A stretch of DNA of 64,000 nucleotides. Origin: a virus. A program made the translations under genes and the position numbers. The stretch covers positions 1 to 64,000 of IMG/VR virus record IMGVR_UViG_3300032223_001943. The stretch is one strand, 5' to 3'. Of the stretch, positions 1 to 8,775 are shown piece by piece. Under the pieces are notes generated by a model, which saw nothing but the letters and a program-made list of their open reading frames with translations, searched no databases and was not told the origin of the DNA. Each line of letters begins with the position of its first letter. Position 1 is the first letter of the stretch.

Positions 1-81
1 AGGCAATTAGATGATAAGTTTAATTGTTTTAGCCATAATAATATAAAATCTAAAGTTAATATATTAATATTAAATAATTAA
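1..81 (+). CDS. 3' end of an unidentified reading frame entering from the left edge
   Basis: Frame 1 is open from base 1 to a TAA at 79-81 (26 codons); the other two plus frames close within the first 12 bases. The residues are polar and Asn/Lys-rich and match nothing I recognise. It lies just before a start-less structural-type fragment, so it could be the tail of an endonuclease inside an intervening element, or simply chance in AT-rich DNA. Confidence 0.25.
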   Translation, partial: RQLDDKFNCFSHNNIKSKVNILILNN

Positions 82-117
82 TTTATAACTTTAGATAAAT
101 TTTATATAGTTTTGGTA

Positions 118-249
118 TTTAAAATAGATTGTTCAGGTAATACTCAAACAATTGTTCCTCCACACGCAACATATTCGAATGAAAATGGGGAGGATGTTAT
201 TCAATTAAACACTATTCAACTAGGCGGACAAAATGGATTATATACGTAA
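118..249 (+). pseudogene. C-terminal fragment of a Bacteroidota-phage structural-type protein, no start codon
   Basis: The frame ending in TAA at 247-249 reads IDCSGNTQTIVPPHATYSN followed by an Asn/Gln/Gly-rich tail ending GGQNGLYT. A D-C-S-G-N-T-Q-T core with a C-terminal NxIQLGGQNG tail is typical of small repeated modules at the ends of tail or baseplate proteins in Bacteroidota phages (from memory of the family). The frame runs back to a TAA at 79-81 with no ATG. Coding character starts only at about 118-121, so the gene is truncated here or its upstream exon lies beyond an intervening element outside the window. Its end overlaps the next gene by 17 nt. Confidence 0.4.
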
Positions 250-643
250 TATCATAAAAAAAGTTTTGCAAGAGGAGTACTCTTCACGTTATATGTTTTT
301 TCAGAATATTGAACAAATCAAAAGACAATGTGAAATACTTCTTGAAATGAACGAAACTGAAATCACAAACATCCTAGAGGATGGACATGATTGGGCTCAA
401 GACCATATCGCCGAAGCAAAAAATAATATGGACCAAGTTTTTGACTTTATTATGAATGAAGTTAAAGGTGAAGATGTTATATTAGATGAAGCAAAAAAGA
501 AGAATACACCAACAAACAAACGTTTATGGGATAACGCCTTAAACTGGGCGAAATCACGTTATAAAGTTTGCCCTAGTGCGTACTGTAATGGTGGTGCTGT
601 TAAACGTTATAACTCCCAGGGGGGTAAATGGGTTAAAAAATAA
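233..643 (+). CDS. T4-like phage structural-type protein with C-terminal PSAYxNG domain
   Basis: 136 aa. The N-terminal 80 residues are helical and acidic. Residues about 88-136 contain PTNKRLWDNALNWAKSRY, CPSAYCNGGAVKRY and GGKW. This resembles a short C-terminal module (PTN..LW..A...AK..F.VYPSAYANG.A.K.Y...GG.W) found at the ends of many T4-like marine phage proteins of unknown function; that family link is from memory. It is followed after 2 nt by the next gene, so the pair is probably co-transcribed. Function unknown; a virion or processing role is inferred from the company the module keeps. Confidence 0.7.
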   Translation: MDYIRNIIKKVLQEEYSSRYMFFQNIEQIKRQCEILLEMNETEITNILEDGHDWAQDHIAEAKNNMDQVFDFIMNEVKGEDVILDEAKKKNTPTNKRLWDNALNWAKSRYKVCPSAYCNGGAVKRYNSQGGKWVKK

Positions 644-645
644 TT

Positions 646-1080
646 ATGAAAATCATTATCACCGAACAACAAAACGAATCCTTAACAAAAAAAATCAAAC
701 TGACAATTCAAAAAATTGGGGTTACTCAAGCGATTGATTTATTTGGAAAAGAATTAATTAAAAACGCTTACAGCGAAAACCCAGAATCCTATTTGGATAA
801 CTACAAGAAGTTGAAACGAATTGAAAACGACGAATATGTCGGATATTTTGATGACGACAACAATCTAATATTAATTTATCGTATTGAAGATGAAGAAGAT
901 GGAATCGGTCATTATCGACTAAACTACGATAGAATTTGGACATATTTTGAAAACGTTTTAGATTATGACGATAACGAAATTATTGAAATCTTGGAACATT
1001 ATGTTAGTACCAATCTAGGTATAACCGACCTACCAATCGATTACTTTAAGGAAGAATCATTCAGAAACCCATTTAATTAA
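646..1080 (+). CDS. Hypothetical protein, member 1 of a five-gene paralogous family
   Basis: 144 aa. It shares with the genes at 23308, 23700, 31756 and (distantly) 55157 the pattern K-I-[KR]..[IV]...G...A..LFG.[ED].IK.AY..NPESYLD....L..[IV]E, then a variable beta-rich middle and a conserved tail with W.[YF]F..[IV].[DG]Y...EI..I...[WY]...N. This copy alone starts with an extra leader MKIIITEQQN, resembling the I/L-x-E leaders of the 40-50 kb virion-type proteins. Acidic and soluble, no membrane segment. Function unknown. Confidence 0.75.
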   Translation: MKIIITEQQNESLTKKIKLTIQKIGVTQAIDLFGKELIKNAYSENPESYLDNYKKLKRIENDEYVGYFDDDNNLILIYRIEDEEDGIGHYRLNYDRIWTYFENVLDYDDNEIIEILEHYVSTNLGITDLPIDYFKEESFRNPFN

Positions 1081-1166
1081 AAAATAACGGGGGTTGAATA
1101 AAAAAAATTAAAATTCATATACTCAATTAAACTTTTTTTATTAAATTTGGATATACAAAAACCCCA

Positions 1167-1592
1167 ATGGTCATGAAAAAATTCTTCAAACGTTTATTAA
1201 AACGATTATATGTTAAATGGGAATTAAATATGCGTTATAGAATGTTTAATCACCTAGAAGTTATGGACGACACAAAAAAAACAAGTCTATCCATATGTCG
1301 AAGATTAATTAACCACGATAACTCAAAATTCCTTATCGCTCCACTATCCGGAAAAAGATATATCAAAAATGAAGAAGCGGATCTCTTTATTATAATCTAT
1401 GATAATCACTTATCCATAACAAACCATGTATACCATTATGATGTTGTCTTAAATCAACGGGAAATCGATAAAATCAACCATATGTACGATAATAAGACCG
1501 AACATATTAGACAACAATTCGAAAATGAAATTATGGGACAAATACATAACTCCCTAAAATCAATTCATGAAAAACTTCTAAAGAAGCCTTAA
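1167..1592 (+). CDS. Hypothetical basic protein
   Basis: 141 aa. The first 25 residues are strongly basic (MVMKKFFKRLLKRLYVKW), the remainder mixed with a helical C-terminus. An alternative start is Met3. No family recognised. An 85-nt AT-rich spacer precedes it and a good terminator follows at 1630-1657. Confidence 0.65.
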   Translation: MVMKKFFKRLLKRLYVKWELNMRYRMFNHLEVMDDTKKTSLSICRRLINHDNSKFLIAPLSGKRYIKNEEADLFIIIYDNHLSITNHVYHYDVVLNQREIDKINHMYDNKTEHIRQQFENEIMGQIHNSLKSIHEKLLKKP

Positions 1593-1629
1593 TATTCGTT
1601 CAACCAATATATCAATATCCGATTCCTTC

Positions 1630-1657
1630 AATGACTTCTTATACGAAGTCATTTTTG
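1630..1657 (+). terminator. Intrinsic terminator after the 1167-1592 gene
   Basis: Perfect 8-bp stem ATGACTTC/GAAGTCAT with a 6-nt loop, followed by a T run. Confidence 0.8.
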
Positions 1658-1745
1658 GTTTATTACCAGTACCACTCAACCCATTCATCTATATTGATTT
1701 TATCCATATTCTTTTCTATAATTATAAATACAAACATTACCCAAA

Positions 1746-1985
1746 ATGGAAGATAAATTATACGGAAAATTATTCAACGCAATACCACTACACAATCAAG
1801 ACCATATCGATATAATACTAGATTCGTTAACAAAAGATACCTCAATACATGTTCTAATCCACGCAGTAAAATACGCACATGAAGCAAACATATTCACACT
1901 AGGCGAATCCGAAGTAATATCAAAAGCAATTAGAACTTTAACAAAAATAGAAATGGGGGTTGAACCATCAACCCAACAAGAATAA
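1746..1985 (+). CDS. Small hypothetical protein
   Basis: 79 aa, acidic, predicted mostly helical (MEDKLYGKLFNAIPLHNQD to the end). It has no recognised motif. The upstream region contains TTATAAATAC about 20 nt before the ATG, similar to the T4 late -10 element, but in the opposite sense to the late-type boxes elsewhere in this window. Confidence 0.6.
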   Translation: MEDKLYGKLFNAIPLHNQDHIDIILDSLTKDTSIHVLIHAVKYAHEANIFTLGESEVISKAIRTLTKIEMGVEPSTQQE

Positions 1986-2108
1986 TTATTGTAAATCGTT
2001 AACCAAATTTAATCTATACAACAAATTACCACAATCGTATATTTTAAGAGGCTTATAATTTTTAATCAAAAAATTCAATTAAATCCATATTTTTTTTATA
2101 ATATGTAC

Positions 2109-2116
2109 TATTTATA
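2109..2116 (+). promoter_or_regulatory. Late-type promoter motif TATTTATA before the tail-tube gene
   Basis: TATTTATA lies 64 nt upstream of the gp19-like start, within the 195-nt gap 1986-2180, which holds nothing else recognisable. The same motif sits upstream of most structural and lysis genes in the window. Confidence 0.45.
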
Positions 2117-2180
2117 AGTAACGAATGAATATTTCATTCTTTTATAAATGTAACAATAAAAAATTAAAAAAAAATAAATT

Positions 2181-2669
2181 ATGGCGGATTTATTAATGAA
2201 AATGCCTGTTCCGTATGAACCAAAACGTAATAACCGATTTATCCTTAGATTCCCTTCGGATTTAGGAATTAATGAATGGTTCGTAGAATCGGCAGCTAGA
2301 CCTCATATTACAATCGGTTCAACTGAAATTCAATTCCTAAACACATCAACTTATGTTGCTGGTCGTTTTACTTGGGGCGAAATTAACGTAACATTCCGTG
2401 ACCCAATCGGACCATCCGCTTCTCAAGCGTTAATGGAGTGGGTACGTTTATGTGCTGAATCAGTAACTGGTCGTATGGGTTATGCTGTAGGATATAAAAG
2501 AAATGTTGATCTAGAAATGTTAGATCCTACTGGTGTTGTAGTTGAAAAATGGATTCTTGAAGGGTCTTGGTTAAAAGACGTTAACTTTAATTCATTAGGT
2601 TATGGTGACGATAAGTTAGCAACAATCACAGCACAAATTAGAATGGATCGTTGTGTACTAGTTTACTAA
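2181..2669 (+). CDS. 19: Tail tube protein (T4 gp19-like)
   Basis: 162 aa, almost the length of T4 gp19 (163 aa). Characteristic features are the N-terminal NRFILRFPSDLG beta strand, the W-F-V-E-S-A-A-R-P segment, a T-W-G-E-I-N-V-T-F-R-D-P strand, the conserved SASQALMEWVR helix and a terminal strand ATITAQIRMDRC. It would polymerise into the inner tube of a contractile tail. A long terminator follows. It is convergent with the endonuclease gene that separates it from the capsid gene. Confidence 0.88.
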   Translation: MADLLMKMPVPYEPKRNNRFILRFPSDLGINEWFVESAARPHITIGSTEIQFLNTSTYVAGRFTWGEINVTFRDPIGPSASQALMEWVRLCAESVTGRMGYAVGYKRNVDLEMLDPTGVVVEKWILEGSWLKDVNFNSLGYGDDKLATITAQIRMDRCVLVY

Positions 2670-2689
2670 TATAATTGGTTTATATATTA

Positions 2690-2734
2690 AAATCCATATC
2701 ACCCATTAATATGATGGGTTATATGGATTTTTTT
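2690..2734 (+). terminator. Strong intrinsic terminator after the tail-tube gene
   Basis: Long hairpin: AATCCATAT and ACCCAT pair with ATGGGT and ATATGGATT around a short loop, followed by TTTTTTT. It ends 3 nt before the stop codon of the convergent gene. Confidence 0.88.
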
Positions 2735-2736
2735 GT

Positions 2737-4419
2737 TTAATCTTTTTGAATTAACAATTCATACTTATATAACCCACAATTCCAAATTTTACTAAAACCC
2801 AATTCTTTAGTTAACACACTTTCACTTTTACTGAAGTCAAGATGGGGGTATTTCTTCCTCATATTGTTTTTACCAAATACGAATTTGTGAAATCTTTTGT
2901 ATCTATTATATTTTGAAGAATAATAAAAATATTCTGGTTGTAATACTTTAACTAAACTAAAACCTAATTTAGTGTATAGATTATCATCCCCATCAATTGT
3001 CCATCTACGATCAGCAAAACTAATAATACTTTTTGGGGTGTATTCTTTAATGAATTTGGTGATCATTTTTGAGGCTAAACCGCTTATGATATATTTATGA
3101 TTTGTTGCAAATCTAGTTAATTCGAACTCCCCTTCATTGGTTTTAGTCATATTCCGTTTCCCATTGAAGGTCATGACACCAACTAATCCGCCCTTAAAAT
3201 AACCACCATAACATATACTTGATTTATCATTTCCTTGTATGTGGTATTGGTTCAAAAATTCTTTTTTTGTCTCGTTATCAATTAATTTTATATCAATTTG
3301 TCGACCACCAATTTTAATCCCGTCACCTTTACCTAATAAATGTTTTATTTTACATTTAGTAATTTCTTTATTTGTCATCCATTCATCCTCAAACACGTGA
3401 TAAAGTTTATAACCTAATTTATGACAATCGATTGTTTTATTTAAGTGATACGTTGAATTTTTCCCCATATCCTCAGTATGGAAATATAAACCATTATATT
3501 CGAAACATATTTTTAATTCTGGAATAATTATATCAATTTCTTTACCTTCCAATGATTTTCTATTTTTCCCTTTAACAGTGTCAAACCCTAATGATTCAAT
3601 ATATTCACGTAATTCAACTTCACCCTTAGAAGTCCAGGTTGGGGTTATTGTTTTATTTATCTCAATAATTTGTTTAGTTAATTTTTCAGATGTTTTTTCA
3701 GATACAATTCTTGAGTTTGGGTATCGTAATTTATATTCACTAATTGTCATATTATGTTGAAACAATAAATGAGTATTAGTTAAACCTACCATTTTCTCCC
3801 CACAAATTTCACAAACAACATGAGAATCTTCCGAATTTAATTTATTTTGTTTGTCATAAACTTGTTTATGAAGATGGATTTCAGTTGGGAATTCAACCAA
3901 ATACTCATAAATAGATTTACCATGTGTATTTTTAACATGTAGTTCAAAACAACCAGTATTATTTTCAATGTCGGTAGTTGTCCAATCACATAATGAACAT
4001 TTTCTAATATTTTTAGTTTCTAATTCAATGATTTCAAAATAGTGTTCATACCATTTTTTACCTGTTTGATTTTCGTATTTTTTTCTTTGGTAATTATTTT
4101 TAGGAATTTCAACTTCGGGTTGAGTTTGAATTATATGTCTAGTTATTTCGCCCGATAAATTATTTACGTCTTTAATAATTTTACCAGTTAATTTACATTT
4201 CAAACCATAACGTGTTGAATCATATTGTATTACTTTATTTTTAGATATGTCAACATCATTCTTAATTTGACCACCTTTTGATCTAATCGGAACATTATTC
4301 TCCTTTAATAGTGTACTAATTTTCTTATGGCCAACACTAAACATCTTTGCTAAAGCATGTGTACCCATACTTTTATTAGTGTATAGGTCAATAATTTCTA
4401 TTATTTTTTCTGATTCCAT
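2737..4419 (-). CDS. Free-standing composite homing-type endonuclease (HTH, Zn fingers, Vsr-like nuclease, C-terminal domain)
   Basis: 560 aa. Order of parts: helix-turn-helix at about 1-50 (HALAKMFSVGHKKISTLLKE); a C2H2-like finger (CSLCDW ... H...H) near 140-165; a second zinc motif CEICG...H...H with ISEYKLRYP, as in Ros/MucR fingers, near 200-235; a Vsr/PD-(D/E)XK-type nuclease core near 270-350 (EIDIIIPELKICFEYNGLYF, then GYKLYHVFEDEW); and a C-terminal domain near 370-530 with RFATNHKYIISGLASKM and ISFADRRW, a combination common in phage homing endonucleases. It sits alone between tail-tube and capsid genes, as mobile endonucleases do in T4. Start is supported by a TATATTTG box 4 nt upstream. 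Confidence 0.8.
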   Translation of the reverse strand: MESEKIIEIIDLYTNKSMGTHALAKMFSVGHKKISTLLKENNVPIRSKGGQIKNDVDISKNKVIQYDSTRYGLKCKLTGKIIKDVNNLSGEITRHIIQTQPEVEIPKNNYQRKKYENQTGKKWYEHYFEIIELETKNIRKCSLCDWTTTDIENNTGCFELHVKNTHGKSIYEYLVEFPTEIHLHKQVYDKQNKLNSEDSHVVCEICGEKMVGLTNTHLLFQHNMTISEYKLRYPNSRIVSEKTSEKLTKQIIEINKTITPTWTSKGEVELREYIESLGFDTVKGKNRKSLEGKEIDIIIPELKICFEYNGLYFHTEDMGKNSTYHLNKTIDCHKLGYKLYHVFEDEWMTNKEITKCKIKHLLGKGDGIKIGGRQIDIKLIDNETKKEFLNQYHIQGNDKSSICYGGYFKGGLVGVMTFNGKRNMTKTNEGEFELTRFATNHKYIISGLASKMITKFIKEYTPKSIISFADRRWTIDGDDNLYTKLGFSLVKVLQPEYFYYSSKYNRYKRFHKFVFGKNNMRKKYPHLDFSKSESVLTKELGFSKIWNCGLYKYELLIQKD

Positions 4420-4423
4420 ATAA

Positions 4424-4431
4424 CAAATATA
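4424..4431 (-). promoter_or_regulatory. TATATTTG promoter box, 4 nt before ATG
   Basis: Matches the Bacteroidota -7 consensus TAnnTTTG. Its distance to the endonuclease ATG is only 4 nt, so transcription would start at or next to the start codon. Confidence 0.6.
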
Positions 4432-4454
4432 AACAAAAAAATCAATAAGAAAAA

Positions 4455-4485
4455 AAAAAGGTCAGATTTCTCTGACCTTTTTAAG
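4455..4485. terminator. Bidirectional terminator after the capsid gene
   Basis: GGTCAGA/TCTGACC 7-bp stem with a 4-nt loop, A run on one side and T run on the other. It serves the minus-strand major capsid gene. Confidence 0.85.
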
Positions 4486-4502
4486 TATAATTAAATAATC
4501 GA

Positions 4503-6290
4503 TTATCTCAATTCTTTAATATCAAATGTACGAACACCGTCAACAGTAATTTTCGCGTAAAATCTTGAGTTAACCATCTTTTTCGCGTACCTTGTCATTA
4601 TACCTTTAATTGGTGTAAAGTTAAATGGATTGTACATTGTTGGTGTTAATTGTAATGGAACATATGGAGCATAGATGTAACCAGTATCCAATAAAGATGT
4701 TCCTTTGTGTCCTAACAATACAGTGTTTGCTGGGAAGTAAGGATCACGGAATACTTGGTAACGACCAGCTAATGTTCCAACTCTTTCAATACCCATGTTG
4801 TATTGGTCTTGCTCTGGTGAAGCGTTAGATACGTGGAAGTATTCTAAATCATCAAAAATAGCAGATACTTCAGAAGAAACTACGATCCAGTTAGCACCAC
4901 CTCTTAAAGTAGATTTGTGGATTTGTGCTGACAATTGATTAATAGCTGTAATCAATGTTTGGTTCCAATCTTTTTGAGTATAAGAAGTAGTTAAACCATT
5001 AACTCTTCTCCATCCATTGTAATCCCATCTTAAAGACCAAGCAGCACCTTTACGTAAGTCACGTAAAATTTCACGGTCAATTTCTGCAGCAACTTGCTCA
5101 GACAATAACGCTGTTAATTCAGCTTCAGCATCGATATTATGGAATGCCGCAACGTCTTGAGCTAATTCTGGAGACCATTGAGCTCTTAATTTTCTTTCAG
5201 TAACAGAAACTGTAACAGAATCCAAATCAAAAGAAACTTCACCAATTTTATCTTCAAATTCTAAATCAGCATATCTTCTGTAAACAGCTGTAAATGCTGT
5301 AGCTGCAGTTAAACCATTGATTGTTGCACCTGTGTAACCATCTAAAGTATCGTTACCACACTCAGCACATACTGGACAAGATAAATCAACTTCTAAATAG
5401 ATACTTCCTTCAGCATCACATACATTGTTGTAAGAACCACCATTTCCTGTAGAAGGGAAAGAAGTTGACGCTTGACTACCATATTTTACGATACCTTTAC
5501 CATATTGTTGAGTTACTACTCTAAACAATAAAGATCCTGTTCCTAATGCACATGGTGTAGAAGCAACATTGATACCTGCACCAGCGATGATATGTAAATC
5601 AGATAAGAAAGCTTCAGTATCCATTTCATTACCATCTGGTCCGATTAATTTACCAGCACCAGAATTAGCGAAGTTACTTAATTTAACGATTAATTTACGT
5701 TGGTTAGTACCATTTAACGCAGTTCCAGTATAGTTTTCTAATTGACCATTATTCCAACGTTGTACGGTAGTACTAGAAGTGATTGCAGACCATTGTCCTT
5801 TAGAATAATCAAAAAGACCAGCTGGATCCATTCCTGGTTCAGAACCTTCGTAGAATAAATCATATAAGTTTTTAGCAAATCCTGCGGCACCATAACCATC
5901 ACCTACAGCTCCTCCAGCACCGATTGGTGAGAAGTGTTGGTTGTTTGTATCATAACCTTGAATTTTAGGTACGAAGTAGAACAATTTACCGATTGGTAAG
6001 TTCATAGCTTGTACAGAAACGATTTCGTTAGCTAACAATTTAGAGAAAACACGTCTTACGATTGGGAAAACAACAGTTTCAAAAGCTCCGTTAGAACCTT
6101 CTGAAGTTGCTTCGTTAATTAAGTAAGATGCTTGGTTTTCGTATAATTGTGCTACGTTTTCTTTTAAGTGACCTTTAAGACCGTCTAAGAATCCTAATTT
6201 GTCCCATTTGTTAATAGTATCTTCTTTGATAACTTTAAGGTGTTTTAATCCGATGTTACCAACAAGACCTGATTCTAATAATGCTCCCAT
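4503..6290 (-). CDS. 23: Major capsid protein precursor (T4 gp23-like)
   Basis: 595 aa. T4-like landmarks: the VRRVFSKLLANEIVSVQAMN region (compare VRRAIPNLIAFDICGVQPMN in T4), the block RKLRAQWSPELAQDVAAFHN followed by LLSEQVAAEIDREILRDLR, and the C-terminal GYIYAPYVPLQL then MTRYAKKMVNSRFYA. A probable prohead-protease site is LINE/ATSE, cutting after Glu60, fitting the I/L-x-E rule of T4 gp21 and the position of the T4 cut (Glu65). Last gene of the capsid block, followed by a terminator. The insert around residues 215-330 carries CPVCAEC, an unusual Cys cluster of unknown role. Confidence 0.92.
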   Translation of the reverse strand: MGALLESGLVGNIGLKHLKVIKEDTINKWDKLGFLDGLKGHLKENVAQLYENQASYLINEATSEGSNGAFETVVFPIVRRVFSKLLANEIVSVQAMNLPIGKLFYFVPKIQGYDTNNQHFSPIGAGGAVGDGYGAAGFAKNLYDLFYEGSEPGMDPAGLFDYSKGQWSAITSSTTVQRWNNGQLENYTGTALNGTNQRKLIVKLSNFANSGAGKLIGPDGNEMDTEAFLSDLHIIAGAGINVASTPCALGTGSLLFRVVTQQYGKGIVKYGSQASTSFPSTGNGGSYNNVCDAEGSIYLEVDLSCPVCAECGNDTLDGYTGATINGLTAATAFTAVYRRYADLEFEDKIGEVSFDLDSVTVSVTERKLRAQWSPELAQDVAAFHNIDAEAELTALLSEQVAAEIDREILRDLRKGAAWSLRWDYNGWRRVNGLTTSYTQKDWNQTLITAINQLSAQIHKSTLRGGANWIVVSSEVSAIFDDLEYFHVSNASPEQDQYNMGIERVGTLAGRYQVFRDPYFPANTVLLGHKGTSLLDTGYIYAPYVPLQLTPTMYNPFNFTPIKGIMTRYAKKMVNSRFYAKITVDGVRTFDIKELR

Positions 6291-6320
6291 TTTATTTTTT
6301 ATTTGTTTTTAAGTTTATTT

Positions 6321-7700
6321 TTATTTAAGTTTACCCATAAGATCCTTCATTCTTAAGAATTGTGGATTTTCATAAGTTTTTGATTCAATTAAATTAGCTG
6401 CAGAACCTGTTGCTGGTGTGTTAGCAATAGCTCTCTCAACTGACTCATTAATTGAGGTTGTATTTGTTGAACCTTTCAATTCATCTTTAATTGCGTGATA
6501 CAAATTTTTAGATTCTTTTAATGTTTCAACATTATCAAATCTTTTTAAGATATTGATCTTTTCATGTTTAGTTGTAGTGTGTTCAGTGAACAAACGTGTA
6601 GCGTAAGCAAGATTTGAGTTAAATATCGCCACTTCATTTAATTTATCTCTAAATACATTAAGTGCTTTTCTATATTCCTCATTTTTCTCACGAAGAAGTG
6701 TTAATTCTTTTTCGTTTTGACCTTCTTCTAAAGCTGTGTTAAATTTAGAACCAGCTTTTGGTTTAGGAAGTCCTCCTTTTCTACCTACTCTACTACCAGC
6801 ACCTAAAGTTCTAGAACTTTCTTTTGTCTCAGTTTTCTTAACGGATTTTTTAACTGGTTTGAATTCACCATCTAGGTTTTCACCTTCTGAGTATTCAAAC
6901 TTAGCTTTTCCAGTTCCAACAGATTTTGGTGCTTCTTTCATCTTAGTTTTGAAACCTTGACCTTGATTTGGTTTTGATGAATATTTGAATTTATCCGCTT
7001 TACCCATTCCAACACCTTTAGCTTTGAATGATTCCATAACTTGGTCTAAGTCCAACTCTTCACCTTCATTATCGTCATCTTCAAACTCCTCATCGTCCAT
7101 TTCAATTTCATAAACGATTTCAGATTCATTTGCGTCTTCATTAGCGAATACTTTGTCTACGATACTTTTAACATCTTCGTCTGAATAATCTTCATCAGAT
7201 TCAAATTCCATAAGATCTTTATCGTCGTACATATCTTCTTCAGATTCACCAACAACCATATATTCTTTGTTAGTTTCGTTGTCTTTAATATTGATATTCC
7301 CAGACTCATCTTTTTTAACTACGATTTTATCGTTTGGACCAAGTAATTCAAACACTTTAAGAATATTGTCAGTGTCTTCTTCCCCCGTTAAGTCAATAAC
7401 TGGTTCTTCCATGTCCTCCATTTCGTCGTCCATATCAATATCCATGTCTTCCTCATCTTCCATGTCAAAATCACCTTCCATTTCGTCAGATTCATCCTCC
7501 ATTTCGTCTTCGTTGTCCATGTCAACATCCATTTCAATCTCATCTTCTTCATCTTGTTCAGTTAGAGATTCTTTTACTAGGTCTTTGATTTCTTGCTTCA
7601 TTGTAGATGCAAGTATTCCTTTTGCGTTCTCAGCAACCGTTTCTTCCAAATTCTTCATTTGGATTAGTGCTTCTTCTACCAAAGATTTTTCTTTACTCAT
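6321..7700 (-). CDS. Prohead core / scaffold protein (gp22-like)
   Basis: 459 aa between the protease and capsid genes, the position of gp22 in T4. Residues about 50-110 are nearly all Asp/Glu/Met, followed by a second acidic stretch (about 155-225), a basic low-complexity linker with two K-F-[KE]-Y-S units, and a coiled-coil C-terminus ending in FLRMKDLMGKLK. Highly charged sequence plus coiled coil is typical of T4-like scaffolds that the prohead protease destroys. It is preceded by a late-type box at 7721-7728. Orthology to gp22 is inferred from position and composition rather than motif. Confidence 0.75.
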   Translation of the reverse strand: MSKEKSLVEEALIQMKNLEETVAENAKGILASTMKQEIKDLVKESLTEQDEEDEIEMDVDMDNEDEMEDESDEMEGDFDMEDEEDMDIDMDDEMEDMEEPVIDLTGEEDTDNILKVFELLGPNDKIVVKKDESGNINIKDNETNKEYMVVGESEEDMYDDKDLMEFESDEDYSDEDVKSIVDKVFANEDANESEIVYEIEMDDEEFEDDDNEGEELDLDQVMESFKAKGVGMGKADKFKYSSKPNQGQGFKTKMKEAPKSVGTGKAKFEYSEGENLDGEFKPVKKSVKKTETKESSRTLGAGSRVGRKGGLPKPKAGSKFNTALEEGQNEKELTLLREKNEEYRKALNVFRDKLNEVAIFNSNLAYATRLFTEHTTTKHEKINILKRFDNVETLKESKNLYHAIKDELKGSTNTTSINESVERAIANTPATGSAANLIESKTYENPQFLRMKDLMGKLK

Positions 7701-7720
7701 TTTCTAAAATTTATTTTATT

Positions 7721-7728
7721 GATAAATA
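7721..7728 (-). promoter_or_regulatory. Late-type motif TATTTATC before the scaffold gene
   Basis: Reads CATATTTATC in the sense direction, about 21 nt before the scaffold ATG, behind the terminator at 7785-7806. Confidence 0.45.
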
Positions 7729-7784
7729 TGTAGTAGTTTAGAAAAAGTCAGGAAATGAATAATTTATTTTATTATAAAATAAAA

Positions 7785-7806
7785 AAGGAGGGTAAAAACC
7801 CTCCTT
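7785..7806 (-). terminator. Terminator between the protease unit and the scaffold unit
   Basis: AAGGAGGGT/ACCCTCCTT 9-bp stem with an AAAA loop. It divides the capsid block into two transcription units. Confidence 0.75.
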
Positions 7807-7831
7807 ATTGTTAATTAAATTATTTTATTGT

Positions 7832-8047
7832 TTACTCAATTACTTCATCAATTTTACTTTCTACAATGCCGGTGATTCTCCAGTCCATTGTATAATTTTC
7901 ATAAAGTTTAGTAACTTTTGTTTCAACATCGGTTGGTGAATAACCTAAAACCAATTTTTCTTCACGCATTTTTTTTACTTTACCTGATTCAGTGTCCAAT
8001 AAGTCTGAACAGATTTTCGCCACAAAATATTTTTCTCCTTGTTCCAT
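7832..8047 (-). CDS. Small protein resembling the DUF4494 family
   Basis: 71 aa. The pattern F-x-A-K-[IV]......E-S-G-K-V-K-K-x-[RE]-E..L-V....S-x-T-[DE]-x-E-x-[KR] matches what I remember of DUF4494, small Bacteroidota proteins often carried by phages. The gene follows the prohead protease by 5 nt, so it is co-transcribed with it. Function unknown. Confidence 0.6.
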   Translation of the reverse strand: MEQGEKYFVAKICSDLLDTESGKVKKMREEKLVLGYSPTDVETKVTKLYENYTMDWRITGIVESKIDEVIE

Positions 8048-8052
8048 AATAA

Positions 8053-8763
8053 TTATCTATTTCCCAAATAATGATTTAATTTTTTCATTAAGTCAAGGGA
8101 TTTGTTATCATTACTTAATCGATCTACTTGTTCTTCTTCAATATTTTCGTCAAATTTTTGCCTATCTTCTGGGTTAAGAAATAGATACGCACCAGGTGTT
8201 GATGGTGATGACACTAAATCAAAACAAATTAATTCGAAATCGTCTTGTACTTCATTTTGTTCCCCCACCTTTTTCAGTGAACCCACACCTCTAGATGATA
8301 TTCCTAGGGTTACACCTTGACGTAGGTAGTTTGCTGCCATATCACCTTTAGTTGACACGATACCTCTTTCATGGAATCCAGGACTCGTTAATAGTTTTAA
8401 TTTACCCATTAAGATATTCCCATCCCACCACACTTCCGTAATGATATGTGACACACGATCAAGATCAATTAAAGAAGATTCTGGGTGATTTAATTCGGAC
8501 AGTGAAATACCTTTTTCAATCATTTTTTTATAGTTATCCGCTTCACGTTTTAATATACGTTCAGGATATACTCTACCATTTCTATTTGGGGTATTATATT
8601 TTTGTAGAACCGCGTAAAACTCAAAAGGTTTTGAATGATCCATAGAATTTCTTGATTCCATGATATATTTGTTATCGTCACTAGTTGGGGATATGAACCC
8701 AGCGTCCTCCTCAATTAATATTCCTTTTCCTATTTCATTTGGTCTTAATATCTTTAAGCTCAT
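8053..8763 (-). CDS. 21: Prohead maturation protease (T4 gp21-like)
   Basis: 236 aa. Serine protease of the herpesvirus-assemblin-like group. His93 lies in SELNHPES and the nucleophile Ser156/157 lies in GISSRGVGS; both match the catalytic motifs of gp21 proteases. The upstream strand FEFYAVLQKYNTPNRNGRVY is also typical. It would cleave capsid, scaffold and internal proteins after I/L-x-E. It is preceded by a late-type box at 8776-8783. Neighbours (portal upstream, scaffold and capsid downstream) support the call. Confidence 0.9.
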   Translation of the reverse strand: MSLKILRPNEIGKGILIEEDAGFISPTSDDNKYIMESRNSMDHSKPFEFYAVLQKYNTPNRNGRVYPERILKREADNYKKMIEKGISLSELNHPESSLIDLDRVSHIITEVWWDGNILMGKLKLLTSPGFHERGIVSTKGDMAANYLRQGVTLGISSRGVGSLKKVGEQNEVQDDFELICFDLVSSPSTPGAYLFLNPEDRQKFDENIEEEQVDRLSNDNKSLDLMKKLNHYLGNR

Positions 8764-8775
8764 GTTTTTTTTATT

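Noticed and set aside
7267-7707. 146-aa Ser-rich plus-strand frame
   Set aside because: Shadow of the Asp/Glu codons of the scaffold gene on the opposite strand.
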